NCBI GenBank assembly: GCA_033964015.1
Contig: CM066925.1
Span: 3,981,199 to 4,045,198 of the forward strand
Source: Scolanthus callimorphus
Lineage: Eukaryota > Cnidaria > Anthozoa > Actiniaria > Edwardsiidae
Direction: 5' to 3'
Length of the DNA: 64,000 nt
Shown: positions 1-11,143 of the stretch, piece by piece
How the letters are laid out: the number at the start of each line of letters is the position of its first letter
Numbering within the stretch: position 1 is the first letter of the stretch
The notes under the pieces: generated by a model
Told to the model about the DNA's origin: nothing
The model's database searches: none
What the model saw: the letters and a program-made list of their open reading frames with translations, nothing else
Translations under genes and position numbers: made by a program

Positions 1-877
1 CTTCAAACATAACAAGTTTCTTAGATGTGTTGACGAACTTTTTTAAAAGGTTCCCCGATATTATATAGCACCCTCCAATGCAGTAGTCTGGGTAAAGTTT
101 ATCTTTAAAGTCTTTTCTCTTGACATAATGTCGGCTTTGGTTATTTCTGACGACGAGACTTCTTTCTTTCACAAACCCGGCATACAGTCTGGGAACTTGC
201 ACACCTTGAATCCAGGAGAAAAACCTTGGAATGTTGAGGTACACGTCATCATCTACTTTCATCAGGTATTTTGGGCGAATAATTGATGCCCACTCAAACG
301 CATGCCAAATTTTAAACACAATATTGCGATACGTGTCCAAAGTGTAACTTCGGAAAATATCGCCATAAATACTGGCCTCCCGCTGGACTTTTATATCGTG
401 CACTGTGGGAACAATCGAGGACAGACCAAGCAGGAAGACTATAGAAGTTGAATTGAACATCCTAGAGGTCTTGTTCCATTCAATTTTTTGCTGCAAGCCA
501 AACGCTTTAAATCTCCCCCATGTTTTTCTAATTGTTTGTCGGCGCGAGCATTCTTGTGGACGTGTTGTAACAAGAACCAATAAGAAGAGGTCTTGACTGC
601 GTTGAGGATTTGGAAGCAAGGTTCCATTTTCATTTATACTTGGGATAGGAAGGGACGTCGGATTGAGTTTTTTCGGAAGGAAAGATACATTCAAGTTACG
701 TTTTTCTGTGGAGGGCCTTGCGCCTTGGGTTTCACTTCGATTTTCCATGGACACCAAGAGTTTCTTCAGAAAACTAAAGCTCAAATCTCCGTTCGCTGCC
801 AGTAAAAAGCAAATAGCCCCCGCTTGAATAACCAGAAAGGAGAGAACACATCGTCTTATTTTCCGATATTTGTACAT
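1..877 (-). CDS. beta-1,3-galactosyltransferase (GT31), 3' end beyond window
   Basis: One uninterrupted frame of 292 codons starts with ATG at 877-875 and runs off the left edge, so the C-terminus is missing. It reads as a type II Golgi protein: a short basic start (MYKYRKIRR), a hydrophobic anchor near residues 11-29, a polar stem with NxS/T sites, then the GT31 catalytic domain. Family motifs appear in order: LFLLVLVTT followed by RRQTIRKTWG near residues 112-130, the metal-binding KVDDDVYLN near 212-220, and a YPDYCIGGCYIISG segment near 265-278. GT31 enzymes transfer galactose or N-acetylglucosamine from a UDP-sugar in beta-1,3 linkage; the exact acceptor cannot be read from sequence. Having no intron over this length fits B3GALT-type genes, which usually code on one exon. 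A broken second copy lies at 25588-26330. Galactosyl versus N-acetylglucosaminyl specificity is undecided. Confidence 0.93.
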   Translation of the reverse strand, partial: MYKYRKIRRCVLSFLVIQAGAICFLLAANGDLSFSFLKKLLVSMENRSETQGARPSTEKRNLNVSFLPKKLNPTSLPIPSINENGTLLPNPQRSQDLFLLVLVTTRPQECSRRQTIRKTWGRFKAFGLQQKIEWNKTSRMFNSTSIVFLLGLSSIVPTVHDIKVQREASIYGDIFRSYTLDTYRNIVFKIWHAFEWASIIRPKYLMKVDDDVYLNIPRFFSWIQGVQVPRLYAGFVKERSLVVRNNQSRHYVKRKDFKDKLYPDYCIGGCYIISGNLLKKFVNTSKKLVMFE

Positions 878-1822
878 GTTCTCTCTCGATCAAGGTACAA
901 GACCCGAATGAGGTAAATATGCCTTCATTTCTAATATATTACGGTTCTACGATATTGATTGCCGGTTTTGCTTGGCATTCAAATGTGAATTGCAATAATG
1001 AACGTGCGGGCTTAGTAACTTTCAGCCGCGCTTGATTTTAGTTGAGAAACGCCATCTAAAATCAATCCGAGAACATAACAACATCCCAGTGGTTAAAAGA
1101 GAAGGTAAAATGTTTTACTTCATTTATGTTATCAAACTGAACAACTCATTTTTGAGATGTTTACACATGATACGTGTAAGTGATAAGTTTAAAGCTTCGT
1201 CAGTTAGTGGACAATGCTATAAGGGAGTGCCCTTTCAATAAGTATAGCTCAAGGCGAGTCTTGGGAGCCACATCCGTCTGAACGTAGTTTGGCGTAATTG
1301 GACACATTTAAAACTTCGTGTTCTTTAATTACGACTATGCTCGACTACATCCATAAAGTGCTAAAAGCGATGTGATGTCATTTGAAGGTTATGTTAGCTT
1401 AATTGTGTTGTTGTAACCCGGGCAAAACATATTGAATAAAGACTTCGTTATTGGATAAAGACAACGACGCAGAGAGTTATTTTTTAGAACAAATTTTCAT
1501 ATCCAAAAAACAAAGCTTTATTTGGTTTCGACGCCTGTCAGTCTCGGGTACACACTAATTGGACATCGTAACTTATCAATAGGATACATTCTTTTAGGAG
1601 AGGTATATATTAGCAATAGAGTGATATGATCTGAGCAGGAAAGTCTGGCTCTCTTTGGATGACGTAAAAGCGAGCGAAACTACATTTGACACCCTCGTAC
1701 GTGACATTTTAAACTTAGGGCAAGTGAGAAAATACCAAATTTTAAATTTAGGCTCGTTTTAAACGTTTAACTTAATTCTGTAAAAACAAGTCATTTCAAT
1801 ACGAGTGGCTTTTATGAGCTTA
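878..1822. other. 5' flank of the galactosyltransferase; no gene seen
   Basis: Positions 878-1095 lie just upstream of the galactosyltransferase ATG and recur at about 26110-26330 with scattered substitutions, so the duplicated block included upstream DNA as well as coding sequence. The remainder to 1822 has only short chance frames. No clear TATA box or other promoter element was recognised. Confidence 0.5.
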
Positions 1823-3021
1823 ATATAGCCTGTCTGGCGAATGGAGATCTCAGCCCTAATTTTAGGACCGCTCGTAGAATTAAACATTAATTTACTTCAG
1901 CAATAGCGCGGAGCTAGCACGGCAGATAGAATGTCGTTCCCTCATGGAAATTAATAGAAACCTACTTGCATACTATCAGGAATGCTGCAATCTGATTCGC
2001 TCCGCTACTCCCTATCTATCACGTAATGGATACTGAGTAGCGAAAACGCTAGCGCAAAACTTTCTAAAAGCAGATACACTAAAATTAGATACATTTTAGC
2101 ACCAACTCGAAGGTAGTATGCTAGTTGGTTTCTACTAACACAATTAGACAACTCGTTCTCGTTTTCTCTGAGTCAAATATTCAACTCGGCGCTACGGGCA
2201 CCGTTAACTATCTAGTGACTCATAGAACTCGAACTCGTAGTCTAATTGTTAATTAGCTCCAGACAATAGGTCTATGGTTAGCAAAACAATGGGTAATTGA
2301 CATTTAGAGCAACCAGAACAAGGACTGACGTCGAAAACTGGCCTTGGTGTATTTGAAATTGTCATTTTTCAACATTTAATGCTTATTATGAAAGATGTCC
2401 CCCGTAGACCGATTTAAAGTCAAATTTACTCGTGTAATGTCCATCATCATGAAAGAATGGGTAACTAGCTTTGAGCGGTTATTTTTTTTCTTCAAAATTT
2501 CGACTTCCTCTTCAAAGGCGGAGTCTGTTATCAGGATCAAACTATAAGACCAATAAACACATTCCTAGGCCTATGTTGTTTTACTTATGTCTTCGAGGTA
2601 AAAACAAGTAGCAAACTTCGGAGTTAAAAGGAATTTGTTTTTTGGGTCCATATATTTCGCTTGAGATAGCAGTCAACCACAATGCACTATATATTGTAAA
2701 GTTTTATGCACCATTAGCGTAATAGCGCTATATAAATACCATGTCCGCCAGGCAGAAAGGGACTAAAATAAGAAACAGCGAACTTTCGAGAACAATACAA
2801 ATTGAGTTTAAATAAAGACTCTGCTTAAAATCTAGTTGCGTAAATCCGATACCTAAGCCTACTGAAACACAAATTTGTTAAAATTGACTGTAAGGTCCCT
2901 CATGCCTCGAAACACTATAAATTCTCAACAACACAACAACGAAAACATGCAATTTTATTTAGGCAGGCTTGCCACAACAACAAAGATAACAAACATAAAA
3001 TTTGTCCTTGTGGGTCGTTTA
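1823..3021 (+). repeat. Repeat R1, copy 1, left part
   Basis: From the start ATATAGCCTGTCTGGC this segment matches 16663-17835 with small differences. It is cut at 3021 by the 8.1-kb Tc1/mariner element and resumes at 11144. R1 has no recognisable gene. Its first bases (GCCTGTCTGGCGAA) and an internal TCCGCCAGGCAGAA near 2743 are imperfect inverted repeats, so the first 0.94 kb may itself be a non-autonomous TIR element. Confidence 0.8.
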
Positions 3022-3106
3022 CACCTGATTTCATAAGTATGCGGAATTTCCTCTTTTGTTTTTCCGAGAGTCGACGGTCGACCATGAGCGGTACTTCATA
3101 GTAGAC
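3022..3106 (+). repeat. Left terminal inverted repeat of the 8.1-kb element
   Basis: The outer 27 bp are identical to the reverse complement of 11117-11143. Further in, blocks around GTCGACGGTCGA and ACTTCATAGTA also match with small gaps. The transposase ATG lies about 120 bp further in. Confidence 0.9.
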
Positions 3107-3227
3107 ACAGAAGAGTGATTCTTTCCACATACCATACCATTTTGGGCAAGTAATCGAATATCATGAAGTTCTACCTTTATAATAGTTCGCCATTGTCGGT
3201 AGTTCGCTGCTCCATCCAAGCTCATCC

Positions 3228-6144
3228 ATGAAAACTTTTAGCGAGGACCTGCGATGGAGGGTGATCTTCCATCAATATATATACGGCTCGTCTGTAGAGG
3301 AAACATGCAGAGCGCTATTTGTTGGTAAATCGTTCGTGTATGATATGAGAAAACTCTACCGCGAACAAGGAGACGTAACCAGCCGTGCACGAAATGGAAG
3401 GCGGCGACTGCTTAGCTGTAAGACCGATTTTGCAAGTTTTTCACTCATTCTCTGGATGCTTCAGTTCTGCTATAGGTATTATTGAATATATGTTCTATTG
3501 CCGGCAGATGATGATAACTGTATGTTACGAAATATGGTGGAAACCAAACCCGAATTATATCTCGACGAGTATGTTGTTTGGTTTACACAACTGACCGGCA
3601 AACAGATTAGCATTGCCACTATGTGCCGATCGATTCTCCGCCTTGGATTCACGTATAAAAAGGTAATTATAAAGTTATTATAGAGCGTATTTCAGATTAC
3701 TGTCGTGAGTAATTCGCAATTACTCATCTCATCTCATTTTTATTAATCCTTTGAGTCGTAGACTATGCAGGATGTTAAAATAACTTTATAAGTGATAGTG
3801 AAAATATGAGCGGTAAGACCTTTATGGGCATTCACTTCCAAACTGACTTAAGTTACATGTATCAAATTCTAACTTCAGTAACTTAAGTTTACTTATCTTA
3901 AATTGCATTGCAAATGAAATAATTTTTTTCAAGTATCCCTTACTGCCCAAAGTCTGAAGGGGACCACTTTAGTGAAGTCCAAGACAAGTACATGTATGGT
4001 TTTCTCTGTAGAGCATGCAGTCCCTGAAAAAGGCTTACCTGAGAGAATATTGTTTTAGTCCGGCTAGTTCCATGTGGGACATACCTCATACCTTCTACTC
4101 ATGTTTGCTACAAAATGATTGGTGGCTTTTGTGCATCCAGAAATTCTTTCATTTAACTGACTTATCATATTCTAACTTCTGTACTTATATTAAATTGCAT
4201 TGCAAATGAATGGCATCTATCATGAATAGACTATAAAATCAACTTTCAGCACATCAGTACGAGTTAATACATCCTGAAACTGACTTTTCTTCATGCTATT
4301 GACATCCAACTACTACCCATTTTCCTGGGAAAGCCACTGCTTGCTATAGAGTGTACTGATGGCCCCAGTCTGCACCCCCAACAGGGAAAACCATCTGGTG
4401 CATTTGAGCAGTTCAAAACACTCATAGTACATCATTATTTTTTGTCAATAACTGTAGCTCAAGATCATTGCAGTACAAAGAAATGAATCTGAGAGGGCAG
4501 AATACTTTCGCTTCATAGCTTCAATTCCCCGTCATATGCTATTGTTTCTTGATGAGTCAGCCAAAGATAAAAAGAAATTACAGGTAACAAAAATCCCTAT
4601 CACCATCACAGAGAGAATTGACCAGAGATAACATCATACCGTAATGTGACTATGGTGTAAGCCCCCTTTGCCCTCAATCCAAGATTGGTTGGCTGGCAGC
4701 ATTTGTTTTAGTTCACCCTAATTAAAACATATGGTTACCATGGTTACCACTCAGCAAGTCAAAACTGTTTACCTCAGAAATGTCAGTCAGTAATACAATT
4801 AGATTACCAGCATTACTAGAAACATAATCATTCGTTATTTTTCAGGCAACTCCTAAACAGACTGAGAGACTTCATGAAAAAAATACTTTATAGCTTACTG
4901 GTATTTTCTTTACATTCTCTTTCTGTGACAGAGAACTATGGGACATTTCCTACCTGGCCACAATCCAGCTGTTATTGGACAGTTCCTAAGGCAGGACAGA
5001 TACAGTGTTTTGGCTGCAATGGATATGACTGGAATTATAGCAACACACACCATCCCTGGAGCATTCAGCACCATTGACTTTAACTTTGCTATGAAGCATA
5101 TGATCAGTCCTCATATTGGCAATTTTGCTCTTGGAGAACACAACTCTGTTGTTGTATTGGACAACTGTCGAATCCACGATTCTGATGAATTCATACAAAT
5201 GATCCGAGACAGAGGGGGGATTGCAGTGTTCCTGCCGTAAGTACCATACACCTTTCAAAAACCTGCCAATCAAAAGTGTTTAAAAAAAGGTAATTTCAGA
5301 CAACAGGGAATTAAGTGTTAAGTGTTTTAAACAGTTTTCTTTGTTGAGGCAATAAAATGTTTCTGTTTTCAGTAAGTTTGGTAGACATTCATTTGTGGTA
5401 TCTGTGCTCTCCAATACTGTTAATCTTAAATCACTCATTTTAAACAAAATACTTTTGTTCAATAGCCCGTATTCATGTGACCTCAATCCCATTGAATGTG
5501 CATTTGGCTTGGCAAAGCAAATGCTAAAAAGAAACAGACATCTGGCAGAAGCAGACCCAAAGTACTGTCTTGCAAGTGCCTTGGAACAGGTAATAAGGGG
5601 TATTTTGTTTACTTCAGAGACATGGGAAACTTTCATGAACATTAAAGGCTCATCACCAACCGGGAGCCTTTGCTCCCCGTTTTCTTTTGTTTTCAAATTG
5701 ATCCAATGTTTTTCGGGTGCTTTGATTGGCTAAGAGCCTGCAAAGGCTCTTGGTTGGTGGTGGGCCTTACACAGCAATCAAACAAAAATAATTGAATTTG
5801 GTGCATTTTGTATTTACACCCTTTTTATTCTTATAATGTCAATTTACTTTTATTTTCATAAAAGTATACTCTCTAACTAATCTAACACAACCTCACTTTA
5901 TGACCATCCAGTAAAATTTTCCAAAAATTAAACAGCCCCTGTGTAATTTGAAACACCCCTTTTCTGTATGAATTCCTAATACCAAAGAGTTGTGAGCACA
6001 ACCTACTGCTGATATTAACAGTGATAGAAATCCAGTACTGCAAGAGTGCTACAAATTTCTTGTATACTGATTTAGTGTCTATTATTCTAGATCAGTCAAG
6101 ATGAAGCTACCAGTTTTTTTAATGGATGTGGCTACAGGGAGTAA
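3228..6144 (+). CDS. Tc1/mariner-IS630 superfamily transposase, six exons, apparently intact
   Basis: Predicted exons are 3228-3417, 3508-3662, 4458-4583, 4932-5236, 5466-5589 and 6091-6144, all with GT-AG borders and matching phases. They join to 317 codons plus TAA with no internal stop. The N-terminus (MKTFSEDLRWRVIF) and the stretch ELYLDEYVVWF to ISIATMCRSILR form the paired helix-turn-helix region expected to bind the TIRs. The DDE_3 catalytic core follows: D147 in LLFLDES, D234 in VVVLDNCRIH, and E269 in FLPPYSCDLNPIE. There are 34 residues between the second Asp and the Glu, giving DD34E. The role inferred from the family is cut-and-paste transposition at TA sites in the nucleus. Five introns are odd for this family; intron 5 holds a small MITE. 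Confidence 0.88.
5655..5758. mobile_element. Small MITE in intron 5 of the transposase
   Basis: The ends ACCAACC-GAGCCTTTGC and its complement GCAAAGGCTCTTGGTTGGT face each other over about 104 bp. No coding content. Confidence 0.55.
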
Positions 6145-6402
6145 CAAAGATCGATACAATTAATCAGTTGTATATTCACCAAAGAAGCTCAAAGACCATT
6201 GTTCTGAATGTCAACAAGTACTTAGTTAATTATAATATTATTATTGTCACAACTATAAAGAGCTGGTTCTCACGCAGTCCTTTTATTGTAGGACTTCACT
6301 AATGAGGCATGCATGGGCAGTTAGAATGATAATGACATAAACCATACAATCAAAACAATTTACAGTAATTCATTGTACAGAAAGCTAGTAGTAGATTGCA
6401 GA

Positions 6403-6602
6403 CCTCTGGGAGCCCTGCCGTTTTGCCTTGGCTACATTTTGTTATGCACGACTCCAGACTGCACTTGTCAATTTTCTTTTGTTGTTTTAAAAAGTAATGG
6501 GAAACAGTGCATTGAAACAAATAATATGATGTTAATATTTATGTCTCATCGTTGGGTAAACAAAATATGCCAACACAATGACACAAGGGCTCCCAGACTC
6601 TA
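6403..6602. mobile_element. About 200-bp MITE downstream of the transposase
   Basis: CTGGGAGCCCT near 6406 is inverted as GGGCTCCCAGA near 6588, bounding an AT-rich interior. It lies between the two converging genes of the 8.1-kb element. No target duplication was resolved. Confidence 0.5.
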
Positions 6603-7526
6603 GGGATGAAAACAGTAGCATTGTTGGAATTCCAGGATAGGCACCCTTAAAATACAATATTCCAGGGTGGGTGAGCACAATTTCCAGGGTGGCCATGAGC
6701 AAATCACTGGAATTCCAGGGTGGGGTCCTCAACAGGGGTGTGTGATTTTTTTTGCGACTGCCCAATGTAGATCAGTGCAGTTGTAATGTAAAATATTTTT
6801 ATGTTCCTTGTAATGGCACAGAAACTATTCAAACATATCAAAAGGATCAAAACAACATTAATTTTCAAGGTCTATTGATTAGCATGTCATAACACAGGGG
6901 CATAGCAACTGTTGTAACATTCCCTGGAGATTCCTAGGCTGAGCACATGGTCATGATGTAGGAACTAAATTAATGTAGTCCAAAGTCAGTGTCAATAACT
7001 TGACCTGAAAAGGGAAAACAAACAAAGATGGCAGCCACACGTGTGATGGCTTTCGTTTGTCTGTCCAATGTACAAAACAGCCAAACATTTCAGGTCATGT
7101 GACAAACCAGTTGTAAAAATAATCTTGCTACACATCTTGTGCAATGGCCCAATGGCCTGCTACCTATACAGCATTTGTACTGTAACAATAAATGAGATAC
7201 ATGTACCCAGAGATGCCTCCCCTTCTGGCTTGACTCCTTTTCTCTCGCCTTAGGTCAAATCTCCTGCTTTTAATAGAAAAACTGTAAAAGACATTTTGTA
7301 TAGGTTCAACGCCCCATTTCCTGCAATTTGAAGGTTGGAGGTTTGCATCACTGGATACCAGGACAAGTGAATTATCAGAGACATGCCATAAAATAATAAC
7401 AATAACAGCACTTTCCTTATGTTTCTGGAAGCAAATAATCTAGAAAAAGAGCACTAATGACTGCTGAACATTTCATTACTGCTTGATTAGTGAGAAATTG
7501 CATGGAATCCCTGTCATATCTTTTTT
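6603..7526. other. Spacer between the converging genes; no gene
   Basis: The stretch around 6620-6740 repeats the phrase GGAATTCCAGGGTGG with variations, and the rest is AT-rich without a convincing frame. It separates the 3' ends of the transposase and the accessory gene. Confidence 0.4.
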
Positions 7527-7750
7527 CTATTTCTCCTTAGCAATGAATCCAATCATTTTTGATCTATGCAATGGACTGTTTACACCTATCTCTTTTAGCC
7601 CTTCATCTGTCAGGAAAGCAAATGTTGCCCCATCAATATCATTTTCCTGGAAGATCTCTTTGTACTGTGCCAGTTTTAGGGTCTCAAGGATCTGTGACAC
7701 TTCAGCAGTTGTCTTGGACATGATTCCTTCATTAAAAGCAGACAAGAGAA
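7527..7750 (-). CDS. SAM-domain 3' exon of the accessory gene
   Basis: A minus-strand frame ending at 7527 encodes about 65 residues that read as a sterile alpha motif: VSQILETLKLAQYKEIF, then ENDIDGATFAFLTDEGLKEIG, then HRSKMIGFI. These match the SAM pattern of five short helices with a conserved Leu-x-x-Leu-Gly-x-x-x-Tyr core, the Ile-Asp-Gly turn and the late Gly-x-x-x-x-x-x-x-Arg. SAM domains mediate self-association or protein and RNA binding. It is in a different frame from the upstream exon, so an intron or a frameshift must join them. A pyrimidine-rich tract ending in AG near 7735 could be the acceptor; the donor was not identified. Confidence 0.65.
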
Positions 7751-7785
7751 TAGACATTGTAAAGGGGCATATTCTTGATTTCTGA

Positions 7786-10700
7786 CTACAATCGTGCATA
7801 AAACTTGGATATCTGTCTTTGTTTTTCAACCCACTCATCAAAATTGAAGGTTTCAGAGCTGTCATCTGAAGCAGGTGATGAGCAACAAACATCATTTTCA
7901 ATGGCATCACTGCTTGGTGCAAAGGAAGAAATATTAAAGTCTACTTTCTCGCTTAATTGGCTATCTGATAGATCATCGTCACTAGTATCAAAGTATGCAT
8001 ATTCAGGAGGACTCTATCTGTTATACTTCAATTGTATTGGATCTGGGTTATGTCCTTCATATATATTGTCATAATTTAACTGACCTGGTTTCCTGGATGT
8101 GGTAGCATTCAACACAGGTGGTGTGGTACATGTACTAGTGGATGGACAATCACTTGTTGAGGGCAATCTTTGAGATTGTAATGATTGCAAAAGCACTGCT
8201 TGAAACAAATTCTGTTGCCCTTTTTCCTCAACTCTCAGTCTCTGTGCCTCTGCTCGTTCCTCCTCCCTTCTCATTTCTTGCTGTAATAATAGAGCAGTTA
8301 GCATCTCATTTGAGCTGCTGCAGGAGGCTTGCTTTGATCTAGTCCCAGATTTTTCCATTGGCTGAACCTGAACAATGTCCTTCCATTTGTGCCAGTCTGG
8401 TTCTTCATTTGGCCCTGCTATATCCCCCTTTACAATCAGATCAGTCCATAAGCTCAGATGCTTTATCCCATACCTACTGAGTTGTCCCTTTTCTTCTAAA
8501 TGTTTCCGTAGCTCCACATGTGCCTGGTTCCAAGAAGAATTGTTGTCTTTTAATGTTGATGCTTTATTACTTGATCCAGAAGCTTTGTTACTGAATGCCT
8601 TGTATGCACCTTCATCAAACTCATCTTCATCTTCACTAGGTACATGTTGGCCTTTTAGTTTTTTTACAGTTGGCTGTGATAATTTAAGTGACCGCTTAGC
8701 TCCTTGTTTTTCTCCATCTGTTCAAAAGATAAAATTGACAATAACAAGATTTTGAAGTTGTAGGGGTCACTAACTGCTTCACAATTTCTGGCAGCATTTT
8801 GCCCTTTAGGCAATAATCTTGTAAGCTTGGGTTTGGGGGAATGGTTTGGAATTTGTATGTTAACACCCAAATACATGACTATTGTCTGCTTATTTTTTTT
8901 AATTTTTTTAGTAAAAAATTTTTATATATATTTAAACGAGAAGCCTGAATTTCCAGTGGTGGATCAAGAGGGGGTTTCACAGAACCCCCCTTGAGCATCA
9001 GAACAAAAGGATTCTATTGTAAAACACAGACCACTGGTGGACGAACTATCCTTAATATTGCAATATTGCCTGTATCAGTCCTTGAAGGAGTGAAGAAGAA
9101 ACAAACCCCCTTTACAAAACTAGAATGTATTCAACCATTAGAAGATTAGGGTTTTATTCTTGGTTTTCTTCTGGAAATAAACATACCATTCTCCACAACT
9201 GTGGCCAGCCTGAGGCCCTTTATAAAGCCCATGATACCATCTATGTTACTTTCTTTGGCCCTCTGCAGATCCTCGTCAGAGTTTAGTGTGTATAATATCT
9301 TGATGTTTTTTCCTGGAGGTAGCCAGTAAAATCCTGCTCTCAAGCAGGCACCTAGGATTTTTTCCCTCACTAGACGTTTAACTCCCTTCAAGTCTATCTC
9401 AGAAGGAACATCGTAAATGGTATAGATTGGCCCATCCGCTGTTGTCTTTGTCAGGTTAACTCCAGCATGGACTTCAATTCTGAACTTGTGTGGTGGTACA
9501 GCACCTTCCTTAGCTGATGAATGTGATGGAGATGCCACCTGAGCTTCTGACTTGAATCGAGGTGATGATCTCATCTGTACTGCTTCACCTGTGCCAAGAG
9601 TAAAGAGTTGTTGCAGTGATCAGTTACACTCAATCCTCTTATGAAGAATATATTGTGCACAGGTGATCATATATCCACAAAGCCTGCACAATGTAAATGA
9701 TGTTATTCAACAGGGTGGAGGGGCAGGCTAGGAACATGTTAGTGAAAAATTTGGGACCTCTCCTCAGGGTAGGCAAAAAATCTCAACCCTTCCCAAAGAA
9801 TTGGTGAAAAACCTATAGGAGTGATTACAAAGTAATTTACTCAGTAATTACTCAAGACATACAGTCAATATCTGAAATCCGCTCTAACATACATACATAC
9901 AATTTTATTTAGACACACAGCCATACACAATGAGTAAAACATACAGTACCGACTGGTTTCCAGATAAACATTATTGGCTGCACATTTATTTACATGTAGG
10001 CATTAGACATAATTAGAGTCAGAGACAGAATTGTGCATTATTATATGATAGCCATGGGTATTATTCAAGCGGGGAAGTTTACCATGAGACATAATGTGAT
10101 GAGACAGCAGTTTCATCAGCAGGAAAACATAACGAGTACACTCGAAAAAATAAGTCAGTTTCAAAGGAAAAAGAAGCTTAACCTTTGAACTACTTGAACT
10201 TTCGCTAAATAGTGAAAACATTTAGGAAGTCGAATGAATTTTCAACCTTTATTTTACGCCCATGATTTTGATCACCTTGATCCCACCAACCTTGCGACAA
10301 ATGCCGAGTGTTTTGTTTGAGCAACAAAAACTCAGCGTAAGGTTTTGCGCGAAGTAATACCGGACTCGACAGCATGCAGCACGTGTTTCAAATGACTGAC
10401 CAGACCTCAATAGATATAGATCCACGATTCTTTTATTTTGTTTTTGTTTTTTTGCTATTGAACTACACTATAGGTTTTGTTACCTGAGTCAAGGAGGTAA
10501 GTGTAGTTTAAACAAGTAAGAGTTCAATTCCTCACCTTTCCTGTGCCATTCAACGGCCAGGCGAATAACTGCTGTACTCTTGTGTCCGTTTTTCTGATAT
10601 TCTGGGTAGTCGCCGAGCATCTCCTCTAGGTCATTTTCGGATTTTAGAGACTTCAGAATGAACGACCTCTTAGACTTTGGAACGAAATAAAGGTTCTCTA

Positions 10701-10995
10701 TAACAATCGGGCCAGCTTCGGCTGTATTCACTTCATGTCCTCCCACGTCAAACTTTTCCCGCGTCTCTAACTCCCGTTTCACGGCCGATTTTAACCCTTT
10801 AATGCTTCTATAGGCGTATTTTTCCAGCCACACAGCCACCCCTTCTCCTTCCGCTTTTCCATTTCGTATCTGGATGTGTACGAGTGCCTTTCGCTTCTCC
10901 TGAGATGGCTCCGAGACGAAAACAACTTCAGCCATATTTTCCCCGCCGTACCACACAAGCAAAGCGTGGTCAAGTGAAACAGGATGATACTTCAT
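7786..10995 (-). CDS. Accessory gene of the 8.1-kb element, unknown family, one internal stop
   Basis: Predicted exons are 10995-10536, 9588-9187 and 8717 downward, joined by two phase-1 GT-AG introns. The frame reaches a TAG at 8014-8016 (521 codons), then stays open for another 75 acidic, coding-like codons to a TAG at 7786-7788. The first TAG is therefore probably a nonsense mutation. Exon 1 (about 153 residues) and exon 2 (about 134) each contain a strand-rich segment, a helix (IKGLKSAVKRELE; LKGVKRLVREKI) and an acidic turn (KSENDLEEM; NSDEDLQRA) that resemble a ubiquitin-like or PB1-type fold; this is an inference from pattern only. Exon 3 holds a possible DNA-binding helical stretch (WNQAHVELRKHLEEKG) and a Glu/Arg-rich coiled segment near 8250. 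The SAM exon follows. Function unknown; the position suggests a transposition partner or regulator. Confidence 0.7.
9890..10235 (-). repeat. Possible LINE or SINE 3' tail inserted in an intron
   Basis: Read on minus, the segment ends in AATAAAATTGTATGTATG with a short tetranucleotide run, the form of a non-LTR retroelement tail. It lies in the intron between exons 1 and 2 of the accessory gene. No reverse transcriptase motif is left. Confidence 0.4.
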
Positions 10996-11058
10996 AGTTC
11001 TCTCCGAAACCCGATTTTGGTAACAAATTCAAACCGGTGTCACTTTTATGTGGTTACT

Positions 11059-11143
11059 ATGAAGTTCTACCCTTTGTCGACGGTCGAGTGTCGAGTCTCG
11101 AAAAAAAAAAGGCGGGAATTCCGCATACTTATGAAATCAGGTG
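11059..11143 (-). repeat. Right terminal inverted repeat of the 8.1-kb element
   Basis: Inverse of the left end. The last 27 bp are perfect, and an A-run plus a few substitutions separate the inner matching blocks. The accessory gene ATG (10995) lies about 150 bp inside. Confidence 0.9.

Larger units (their letters stand above)
3022..11143. mobile_element. 8.1-kb Tc1/mariner-IS630-type transposon carrying a second gene
   Basis: The element spans 8122 bp and is flanked by TA on both sides (3020-3021 and 11144-11145). R1 copy 2 at about 17826-17845 preserves the empty site, where the flanks join around a single TA, which proves a TA duplication. Both ends start CACCTGATTTCATAAGTATG and match perfectly for 27 bp, then imperfectly to about 85 bp. 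Inside, a six-exon DD34E transposase runs on plus from 3228 and a multi-exon accessory gene runs on minus from 10995, so both start 150-200 bp inside opposite ends and converge. Most Tc1/mariner elements are 1.3-2.4 kb with one gene, so size, introns and cargo are all unusual. Small MITEs lie at about 5655-5758 and 6403-6602. Confidence 0.9.

Noticed and set aside
439..805. Short frames on both strands within the left-edge gene
   Set aside because: The continuous 292-codon frame with GT31 motifs explains this region; the others are shadows.
5280..5696. 138-codon minus-strand frame opposite the transposase
   Set aside because: It overlaps exon 5 and flanking introns of the transposase on the other strand and has no family features.
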